6,640 nucleotides of DNA from Syntrophomonadaceae bacterium (lineage in GTDB: Bacteria; Bacillota_D; Dethiobacteria; DTU022; UBA8154): contig SKMY01000090.1 in NCBI GenBank assembly GCA_007120815.1, positions 1-6,640 of the forward strand, given 5' to 3'. Every line of letters starts with the position of its first letter. Position 1 is the first letter of the stretch. The notes beneath the pieces are model-generated. The model was not told where the DNA came from. It made no database searches and was given only the letters and a program-made list of their open reading frames with translations. Of this stretch, positions 1 to 4,708 are shown one piece after another. A program made the translations under genes and the position numbers.

Positions 1-1
1 A

Positions 2-1009
2 AGCGATCCCCAGATCATAAAAAACCAGCAAGTTTGGCAGAAGTATACAAGGGAGCATGCCGACCTCAGTGAAACAGTGGAAACATACAGGCAGGTACAA
101 AAAATCCAGACCGAACTGCAAGACGTGCGGGAAATGCTGCAGGAAAAGCCGGAAGAGGAAATGGAAGCCTATTTAAAAGAAGAAATCAACCGGCTGACTA
201 TGGAAAAAGAAAAACAGGAAGAAAAATTAAAAACGCTCATGCTGCCCAAAGATCCCAATGACGAAAAAGATGTCATCATGGAAATACGTGCCGGAACCGG
301 TGGAGACGAAGCCGCCCTGTTTGCGAACGATCTGCTGCGCATGTACCTGCGTTTCGCTGAAAAGAAAGGCTGGCAGACAGAAGTCATCGACTCCAATCCG
401 ACAGATATCGGCGGATTTAAGGAGATCATCTTTTCTCTTAAGGGTAAGGGAGCCTACAGCCAGCTTAAATTCGAAAGCGGTGTCCACCGTGTCCAGCGTA
501 TTCCTACCACAGAATCCGGCGGCCGCATTCATACCTCGGCAGCAACGGTGGCGGTTTTGCCGGAGGCTGAAGAGGTCGAGCTTACCATAAATACTCAGGA
601 GTTGCGGGTGGATACCTTTTGCTCCACCGGCCCGGGGGGGCAGAGTGTGAACACCACCCAGTCGGCGGTGCGAATCACCCATCTTCCCACGAATACCGTG
701 GTGACTTGTCAAGATGAAAAATCCCAGCTGAAGAATCGGGAAAAGGCCATGCGCGTTCTGCGGGCACGCCTGCTGGATAACCTGTTGGCCCAGCAGCAGA
801 GCGAACAAGCGGAAGAGCGCCGCAGTCAGGTTGGCAGCGGGGATCGCAGTGAGCGAATTCGCACCTACAACTTTCCCCAAAACCGGGTTACCGACCATCG
901 TATCGGTCTAACTCTGCACAGGTTGGAGTACGTGCTTCAAGGAGAGCTGGAAGAGATCATCGAATCACTGAACGCCTACGACAGGGCCGAGCAGATGAAA
1001 CAACACTAG
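2..1009 (+). CDS. prfA: Peptide chain release factor 1 (RF1), 5' end cut by window
   Basis: RF1 recognises UAA and UAG stop codons on the ribosome and triggers release of the finished protein. The frame is open from base 2, and the residues before the GTG at 77 ([15 protein letters not shown]) still align with the RF1 N-terminal helical domain. That GTG is therefore internal, and the true start lies about 20 codons upstream of the window. 335 residues are present, against about 355-360 for the family. Visible landmarks: the stop-codon-reading PxT tripeptide, here PTT in [10 protein letters not shown] (bases 503-511), and the catalytic GGQ in [14 protein letters not shown] (bases 635-643), which enters the peptidyl-transferase centre. 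PxT instead of the RF2-type SPF assigns it to RF1. prmC, whose product methylates the GGQ glutamine, begins 30 bases downstream, so the two are probably co-transcribed. No frameshift is seen. Confidence 0.97.
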   Translation, partial: SDPQIIKNQQVWQKYTREHADLSETVETYRQVQKIQTELQDVREMLQEKPEEEMEAYLKEEINRLTMEKEKQEEKLKTLMLPKDPNDEKDVIMEIRAGTGGDEAALFANDLLRMYLRFAEKKGWQTEVIDSNPTDIGGFKEIIFSLKGKGAYSQLKFESGVHRVQRIPTTESGGRIHTSAATVAVLPEAEEVELTINTQELRVDTFCSTGPGGQSVNTTQSAVRITHLPTNTVVTCQDEKSQLKNREKAMRVLRARLLDNLLAQQQSEQAEERRSQVGSGDRSERIRTYNFPQNRVTDHRIGLTLHRLEYVLQGELEEIIESLNAYDRAEQMKQH

Positions 1010-1039
1010 TATGGGAATAAAACCAGGAGTGGTGTAATC

Positions 1040-1912
1040 ATGAGTTGGACAATCAGGCAGGCCTTGCAAGAGGCCGCTTCTTTGTTTCGGGCCGAAGGCA
1101 TCGAAGCGCCGAGGAGTGAAGCTGAATATCTTCTGAGTTTTGTATTGCACCGGGAGAGAATATACCTGTACGGCCATGGGGAAGAAAAACTATCGGAGGA
1201 ACAACGGGGACGTTTCCAGGCGCTTGCCGGCAGGAGGGTCTGCAAGGAGCCCCTGGCGTATATTACCGGAGAAAAAGAGTTCATGGGTAAAACCTTTCGG
1301 GTCAGCCCTGACGTGCTCATACCGCGGCCCGAAACAGAGCATCTGGTTGAAGCTGTAATGACATGGTTGAGTTGGGCCCACCCGAAGGCTTACGCAGGAA
1401 AAAGGTTAAACATATTGGACCTGGGTACGGGGTGCGGTAATATTGCCGTCATGATGGCTTTGCATTTTCCTGCTGCAACGGTTACCGCAGTGGACTTCAG
1501 TCAAGGGGCTGTGAAAATGGCCGATCAAAATATACGTCTTCACGGTGTAGAGGGGCGGGTGCAAACCATTTGCGGAGGGTATTGGGACACTCTTACCCCG
1601 GGTCTGCACCGTTTTCACGTCATTGTTTCCAACCCGCCATACATTCCTGAACCCGACATGGCGTCCCTTATGGCAGAAGTACAAAAAGAACCCCGCTTGG
1701 CCCTGGTCGGCGGTTCGGACGGTTTGGCGGCGTATAAGGAGATATTGCCCCGCGTTCGTGACCACCTGGTTTCCCCAGGCCTGGCAGCCCTGGAAATGGG
1801 TGAGGGTCAGGCCGGGGCCATTATGGCACTGGGGCATAGTGCCGGCCTTTCGGTAAGGGATGTCATCCGGGATTACAGTAACCGGGAGCGGGTGATATGC
1901 TTTGAGGGATAG
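1040..1912 (+). CDS. prmC: Release factor glutamine N5-methyltransferase PrmC
   Basis: PrmC (HemK) transfers a methyl group from S-adenosylmethionine to the side-chain amide of the GGQ glutamine of release factors, which increases their activity. The 290-residue length is normal for the family. Residues 1-75 or so form the N-terminal helical domain that binds the release factor. The linker motif IPRPETE is at 94-100, the SAM-binding motif I DLGTGCGN at 127-134, an acidic VDFS strand end at 151-154, and the catalytic NPPY at 198-201 (bases 1631-1642), which holds the glutamine amide. The ATG at 1040 is chosen because AGGAGTGGTG (1025-1034) sits just upstream at good spacing. The gene follows its substrate gene prfA, the usual bacterial arrangement. 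The coding sequence looks intact. I see no promoter in the 30-base gap, so it likely depends on read-through from prfA. Confidence 0.97.
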   Translation: MSWTIRQALQEAASLFRAEGIEAPRSEAEYLLSFVLHRERIYLYGHGEEKLSEEQRGRFQALAGRRVCKEPLAYITGEKEFMGKTFRVSPDVLIPRPETEHLVEAVMTWLSWAHPKAYAGKRLNILDLGTGCGNIAVMMALHFPAATVTAVDFSQGAVKMADQNIRLHGVEGRVQTICGGYWDTLTPGLHRFHVIVSNPPYIPEPDMASLMAEVQKEPRLALVGGSDGLAAYKEILPRVRDHLVSPGLAALEMGEGQAGAIMALGHSAGLSVRDVIRDYSNRERVICFEG

Positions 1913-1929
1913 ACCCACCTCCCTGTGAT

Positions 1930-1958
1930 TCTAAAACCCCTAAACCCTTCGGGGCTTA
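1930..1958 (-). terminator. Possible terminator hairpin after nikR, between convergent prmC and nikR
   Basis: On the minus strand the nikR stop runs into AAGCCCC, a 10-base loop, then GGGGTTT followed by TAG. This gives a 7-bp stem with one G-U pair and a short T run. The stem is slightly poorer on the plus strand, where an A-C mismatch replaces the G-U pair, so it fits nikR better than prmC. The 43-base gap between the convergent genes is where a shared terminator would be expected. The stem is short and the U tract is partly used by the stem, so support is modest. Confidence 0.35.
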
Positions 1959-2375
1959 TTTCAGGTTTTTACCGGTTGTTGTGATAGACAGCTTTCCGTG
2001 TTTGACTCCTTTGACGCTGATCAGGCGCTCTGAAATGCGCCGCACATCCTTGGCCGGCCCTTTCACTGCCAGGACCTCCAGGCAGTTGTGGTGATCCAGG
2101 TGCAGGTGCATGGTTGATAGAATAAGATTGTGAAAATCATGCTGTATCTGCAATAACAGTTCGCTTAACCCCCGCACGTGATGGTCATATATTAATGTTA
2201 CGGTTCCCGCGACTTCTTCTTCGTCTTTTTCCCACTCCAGTTCAACCATCTGATTTCGAATCAGATCCCGGATGGCTTCAGAGCGGTTGTTGTATCCTTT
2301 TTGCTCAATAATTTTATCAAATTGAACCAGTAATCCTTCGTTGATTGATACCCCGAATCGGATCAGGTTGCTCAT
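1956..2375 (-). CDS. nikR: Nickel-responsive transcriptional regulator NikR
   Basis: NikR represses nickel-uptake or other nickel genes when intracellular nickel is sufficient. It acts as a tetramer on palindromic operators. The protein has 139 residues, close to the family norm (133 in E. coli). Residues 1-45 are the ribbon-helix-helix DNA-binding domain (strand IRFGVSI, then the hallmark [14 protein letters not shown] at 27-40). Residues 55-135 are the ACT-like nickel-binding and tetramerisation domain. All four square-planar nickel ligands of E. coli NikR (His76, His87, His89, Cys95) have counterparts: His79, His90, His92 and Cys98, within QHDFHN and [12 protein letters not shown]. The start ATG (2373-2375) has a GGGAGG ribosome site (complement of 2382-2387) six bases away. 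No nickel transporter or enzyme is adjacent, so its targets are not in view. It is transcribed against prmC and away from the sigma gene. Confidence 0.95.
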   Translation of the reverse strand: MSNLIRFGVSINEGLLVQFDKIIEQKGYNNRSEAIRDLIRNQMVELEWEKDEEEVAGTVTLIYDHHVRGLSELLLQIQHDFHNLILSTMHLHLDHHNCLEVLAVKGPAKDVRRISERLISVKGVKHGKLSITTTGKNLK

Positions 2376-2389
2376 GTTCTGCCTCCCGC

Positions 2390-2423
2390 ATGGTAAATTT
2401 TCAAGATGCCGCTATTATACCAT
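2390..2423. promoter_or_regulatory. Inverted repeat overlapping the nikR promoter, candidate operator
   Basis: ATGGTA at 2390-2395 and TACCAT at 2418-2423 are exact inverted repeats separated by 22 bases. The arms extend further (ATGGTA-AAT against ATGGTATAAT on the other strand) if one inserted base is allowed. One arm overlaps the -10 region and the other lies just upstream of the ribosome binding site, a position expected for autorepression. E. coli NikR uses six-base half-sites spaced 16 bases apart, so this spacing is longer than that precedent. A second short inverted repeat, ATGCC (2406-2410) and GGCAT (2446-2450), lies in the same region. A role for NikR here is inference. Confidence 0.3.
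2414..2422 (-). promoter_or_regulatory. Extended -10 promoter for nikR
   Basis: Reading the minus strand, the sequence TGGTATAAT has a perfect TATAAT hexamer (complement of 2414-2419) preceded by the TGn extension (2420-2422). It lies about 40 bases upstream of the nikR start codon. No good TTGACA-like -35 box is present at 16-18 bases; the region there is A-rich. An extended -10 can work without a strong -35. This is the vegetative-type promoter pattern, and the position is suitable for nikR. Confidence 0.6.
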
Positions 2424-2555
2424 ATATTTCCCATTTTTTTTAAAAGGCATGTCTAAAAAATAAGAATATAGCACATAATACAAATAGGACGGGCTGAAGA
2501 ATCATAAAGACCATTACAAGATTCGCAGGTTTTTAAGCAAGGGGAGGGTACCCGT

Positions 2556-3371
2556 ATGTGCAACAAGGTGCAAATCAGCGGTGTTAATACATATGAACTG
2601 CCAACGCTCCCATGGGAAACCATGAAAGTTTTGTTCCAAAGATTGTCTCAAGGAGAGCATGAGGTGCGGGACGAGCTGGTCCGAAACAATTTAAAACTGG
2701 TTTTAAGCGTGCTGAAGCGCTTTAGAAACCGGGGTGAAAACATGGATGATCTGTTTCAGGTTGGCTGTATCGGCTTGATGAAAGCCATTGACAACTTCAG
2801 CCTGGACCACAACGTGAATTTTTCCACCTATGCTGTGCCCATGATTCTCGGTGAAGTAAAACGCTACCTTCGTGATAATAATTATGTCCATATGAGCCGG
2901 TCTTTAAAAACAACCGCCCAGAAGATTCATGAATTCAGAGAAAGTTATTTTCAGAAACACGAAAAAGAGCCGTCTCTGGCTGAAATTGCCGCATATCTGG
3001 ATATAAGTGCTGAAGAAGTGGTCCTGGCTTACAACGCCAACCAGGATCCGGTTTCCGTGTTTGAATCAGTATTTACCGACAGTACCGATCCTCTACTGCT
3101 GATGGACTTGCTCCGGGATAATGACAATTGTGATGAAATCTGGTTGAATAAAATTGAGTTAAAACAGGCCTTGGAAAAACTTGACCAGCGAAGCCGTTAC
3201 ATTGTGATTAATCGGTTTTTTCACGGCAAAACCCAGGTCGAAGTCGCTCAAAAGGTGGGAATCTCCCAGGCGCAGGTATCCCGAATCGAAAAAGCGTCCC
3301 TTTTGCAAATCAGGCAGCATCTTGGGGAAAAACCTCAGAAAAAAGATAAAGAAACACTTTTTCAGACCTAA
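2556..3371 (+). CDS. Sporulation RNA polymerase sigma factor, sigma-G family (possibly a divergent paralog)
   Basis: This is a 271-residue sigma-70-family factor of the sigma-F/sigma-G/sigma-B group, directing RNA polymerase to a sporulation regulon. The N-terminus (NKVQISGVNTYELPTL) matches the sigma-G-specific NKVEICGVDTSKLPVL segment and is absent from sigma-F. Region 2 covers about 39-108, with the core-binding DDLFQVGCIGLMKAIDNF (64-81) and the -10-reading NFSTYAVPMILGE (88-100). Region 3 is about 114-190. Region 4 is about 205-255, with the helix-turn-helix TQVEVAQKVGISQAQVSR. The ATG is set by the AGGGGAGGG ribosome site at 2540-2548, seven bases upstream. It differs from canonical sigma-G in the region 2/3 junction (NNYVHMSRSL rather than NNPIRVSRSL), in much of region 3, and at the position of B. 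subtilis Asn45 (Arg43 here). spoIIR follows after 28 bases. I found no convincing sigma-F or sigma-G promoter upstream. It could be the only sigG or a second copy; the window cannot decide this. Confidence 0.85.
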   Translation: MCNKVQISGVNTYELPTLPWETMKVLFQRLSQGEHEVRDELVRNNLKLVLSVLKRFRNRGENMDDLFQVGCIGLMKAIDNFSLDHNVNFSTYAVPMILGEVKRYLRDNNYVHMSRSLKTTAQKIHEFRESYFQKHEKEPSLAEIAAYLDISAEEVVLAYNANQDPVSVFESVFTDSTDPLLLMDLLRDNDNCDEIWLNKIELKQALEKLDQRSRYIVINRFFHGKTQVEVAQKVGISQAQVSRIEKASLLQIRQHLGEKPQKKDKETLFQT

Positions 3372-3399
3372 CAAACAAGCTGCTCCGGGAGGGTCAGTC

Positions 3400-4167
3400 A
3401 TGATTACAAGGTATTATAACCGGATCATTCAGTCATTCGCGGTGATGAAACATGTCTGCTGTTGTCATTTTCGGCGTTTCAGGGGGACGATTACCGGATG
3501 TATTTGCTTTTTTATCATATTGTTCCTCCTTCACATCTATATCGGGGAATTGTTTTCCCTGACCCGGGTGGACACGCTTTCAAGCGCCCGTCATGTAAAC
3601 GTGATGCATCCGGAAGAAGTGGTTCGCCTTCATGTAGTGGCACATAGCGATAACCCCCAAGACCAGGCGTTAAAAAATGCTCTGGCCCATGAGATACGAA
3701 CCATGCTGTACCAACCCTTAGATAGCGATGGAAGCAAAAATGAAGTGCTGGTTCATCTGGAAAACAGCCTGGAACATATCGGGGTTTTTTCCAGGCAGTT
3801 TCTTTCCCAGCAGGGTACGTACAACGATGTTTCGGTTTCTCTGAGCTCCCGACCCTTTCCCACCCGGGAGTACGCCGGGACCCTGCTTCCTGCGGGAGAA
3901 TACCAGTCTCTCTATATCACCATCGGGAGCGGCCAGGGTGAAAACTGGTGGTGCTTGCTCTTCCCTCCCATGTGTTTCCACGTATTTCCTGTAACGGACG
4001 CTTCTGAGAATAATAAAACTGATCTGGAACCGGGCGGCAAAAAAGAACAAGACGCGGAAAAAAATTCAGCCCCTAAGATAAGATTTTGGTTCTTGGAAAA
4101 ATTATTTAATATGGAAACCGGGTTTTGGTGCAGTCATCCGGCTCCGGTTGCTCTTCAAGCAGGCTAA
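3400..4167 (+). CDS. spoIIR: Stage II sporulation protein R (SpoIIR), signal for pro-sigma-E processing
   Basis: SpoIIR is made in the forespore and exported to the space between forespore and mother cell, where it activates the membrane protease SpoIIGA to cleave pro-sigma-E. The protein has 255 residues. A basic N-terminus (HFRRFRG, 23-29) is followed by a hydrophobic segment at about 30-49 that acts as a signal or anchor. The SpoIIR core then follows: VVRLHVVAHSDNPQDQALK (74-92), FPTREYAGTLLPAGEYQSLYITIG (153-176) and the hallmark GENWWCLLFPPMCF (180-193). A charged, low-complexity linker (about 200-226) precedes the tail. The frame is open further upstream, into the sigma gene, but ATG 3400 is preferred because of the GGGAGGGT ribosome site at 3387-3394. 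It is very likely co-transcribed with the sigma factor 28 bases upstream. The stop codon lies inside the left arm of the hairpin at 4164-4186, and the last dozen or so residues do not resemble a conserved SpoIIR end. Confidence 0.95.
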   Translation: MITRYYNRIIQSFAVMKHVCCCHFRRFRGTITGCICFFIILFLLHIYIGELFSLTRVDTLSSARHVNVMHPEEVVRLHVVAHSDNPQDQALKNALAHEIRTMLYQPLDSDGSKNEVLVHLENSLEHIGVFSRQFLSQQGTYNDVSVSLSSRPFPTREYAGTLLPAGEYQSLYITIGSGQGENWWCLLFPPMCFHVFPVTDASENNKTDLEPGGKKEQDAEKNSAPKIRFWFLEKLFNMETGFWCSHPAPVALQAG

Positions 4168-4186
4168 GGCCGACCTGCCGGCTTAG
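4164..4186. repeat. Bulged inverted repeat at the spoIIR stop codon
   Basis: CTAAG-G-CCG (4164-4172) pairs with CGGCTTAG (4179-4186) as an 8-bp stem with one bulged G and a six-base loop. AAGC (4157-4160) and GCTT (4191-4194) could extend it across an internal loop. The left arm contains the spoIIR TAA stop (4165-4167). No T run follows, so it is unlikely to be an intrinsic terminator, but it could protect the 3' end of the transcript. Confidence 0.55.
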
Positions 4187-4218
4187 GTTCGCTTCAGGCA
4201 AGTTAAACTGCTCAGCTC

Positions 4219-4233
4219 GGTCCTACGAGGACC
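4219..4233. repeat. Perfect 6-bp hairpin GGTCCT-ACG-AGGACC
   Basis: The two six-base arms are exact reverse complements around a three-base loop. It starts immediately after the left arm of the proposed closing helix (4207-4218) and is followed by the self-complementary CCTGCAGG at 4236-4243. Confidence 0.6.
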
Positions 4234-4247
4234 AACCTGCAGGACTT

Positions 4248-4294
4248 AAGCATCCATGCTTCGACTGCCAGGCGGCCAGCATCCGTGCTGGCCG
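4248..4294. repeat. Twin hairpins sharing the core GCATCC(A/G)TGC
   Basis: The first hairpin is AAGCAT-CC-ATGCTT (4248-4261). The second, GGCCAGCATCCGTGCTGGCC plus one outer C-G pair (4273-4294), is a perfect 9-bp stem with a TCCG tetraloop. Both share the ten-base core GCATCC(A/G)TGC, with different outer stems that stay complementary. Read on the minus strand, the cores become GCA(T/C)GGATGC, putting a GGA trinucleotide in each loop. That is the layout of CsrA/RsmA binding hairpins. Conserved loops with changing stems suggest the loops matter. The strand that is transcribed is unknown. Confidence 0.6.
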
Positions 4295-4442
4295 GATCCC
4301 CTCCCGGACCTGGCTTTGCAGCAACTTGCATTTTCGCTGGCACATGCACCGGCGGGTCGACCTCAGCCTTTCTGTTAAGCTTATCGCTTCTAAAAAGTGG
4401 CCGCTTGACAAAGTCGCCGCTAACGAGAAGGCGGACCTCCTC

Positions 4443-4486
4443 CAACAGGATCGGAAACGGATAAAAACCCATTTTATCTCCTGTTG
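4443..4486. repeat. Long two-part hairpin with a one-sided nine-base bulge
   Basis: CAACAGGA (4443-4450) pairs perfectly with TCCTGTTG (4479-4486). Inside it, GATAAAA (4460-4466) pairs perfectly with TTTTATC (4472-4478) around the loop ACCCA. The two stems stack on the right side and are separated on the left by TCGGAAACG (4451-4459). Fifteen exact base pairs in 44 bases is strong for a gene-free stretch. No T run follows on either strand. Confidence 0.65.
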
Positions 4487-4559
4487 TGACCCTAAAGGGC
4501 CGTGGAGTTAAGCAGTAAAGGGCGTTTCATCTAAAACGAACTTCCATTGTTTTAAGCCC

Positions 4560-4574
4560 TGTGAATTCATTCAC
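4560..4574. promoter_or_regulatory. CRP/FNR-like palindrome upstream of the transporter
   Basis: GTGAAT-TC-ATTCAC (4561-4574) is a perfect 14-base inverted repeat with a two-base centre. With T4560 it reads TGTGA-N6-TCAC, matching nine of ten positions of the classic CRP-type consensus TGTGA-N6-TCACA. It lies about 135 bases upstream of the transporter start codon. I could not identify convincing -35 and -10 boxes between it and the gene, so the promoter it might control is not located. The rest of 4575-4690 is AT-rich and shows nothing I can name. Confidence 0.35.
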
Positions 4575-4708
4575 GATGTTAGAAAATTGCGGATTTAGCA
4601 TTTCATTGAGATCTTTCATCCTGGAAAAAGGAAAACGCGTTTTTGTGAAGAATTCTACAGAAAAACAGAGTATTTGTTTCTTCGCTTTCGGGGGGAGAAG
4701 TGCCTTTT

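Larger units (their letters stand above)
4164..4516. other. Gene-free, GC-rich, hairpin-packed block of unknown nature
   Basis: No convincing gene is present; the open frames here lack ribosome sites and recognisable protein motifs. Bases 4201-4440 are about 58% G+C, against about 33% for 4561-4620. The block holds a string of inverted repeats: 4164-4186, 4219-4233, 4248-4261, 4273-4294 and 4443-4486. Bases 4207-4218 can pair with 4505-4516 as a 12-bp helix with one mismatch and one G-U pair, closing about 310 bases into one domain. A near-direct repeat, ACCTGCCGGCTTA (4173-4185) and ACCTGCAGGACTTA (4235-4248), suggests internal duplication. No hairpin is followed by a T run, so these are not ordinary terminators. 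It may be a structured RNA (either strand) or a dispersed palindromic repeat. I recognise no known riboswitch, T-box, tmRNA, SRP RNA or RNase P RNA signature. Confidence 0.55.

Noticed and set aside
77..79. GTG as the prfA start codon
   Set aside because: The frame is open to base 2, and the upstream residues align with the RF1 N-terminal domain, so the GTG is an internal valine.
634..640. Run of seven G at the GGQ codons of prfA, considered as a frameshift or slippage site
   Set aside because: The frame is intact on both sides and GGQ reads correctly. A G-run here follows from two GGG glycine codons after CCG.
2474..2480. CATAATA, matching the sigma-G -10 pattern CATnnTA, upstream of the sigma gene
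   Set aside because: The nearest good -35 match (GCATG, 2447-2451) is 22 bases away, too far for the usual spacing, so a sigma-G promoter cannot be supported.
4405..4410. TTGACA as a -35 promoter box
   Set aside because: No -10-like hexamer lies 16-18 bases downstream; the sequence there is GC-rich.
4212..4472. Open frame on the minus strand, 86 codons, across the hairpin block
   Set aside because: No ribosome binding site precedes it, no family motif is seen, and it runs through the inverted repeats.
4125..4511. Open frame on the plus strand, 128 codons, overlapping the end of spoIIR
   Set aside because: It has no ribosome binding site, overlaps spoIIR in another frame, and its product is Cys/Ser/Arg-rich with no recognisable motif. 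It is most likely a by-product of the GC-rich hairpin block.
4520..4559. GGGC (4520-4523) and GCCC (4556-4559) with inner CGTTT/AAACG as a terminator
   Set aside because: The outer stem is only four pairs with a large loop, and no T run follows.
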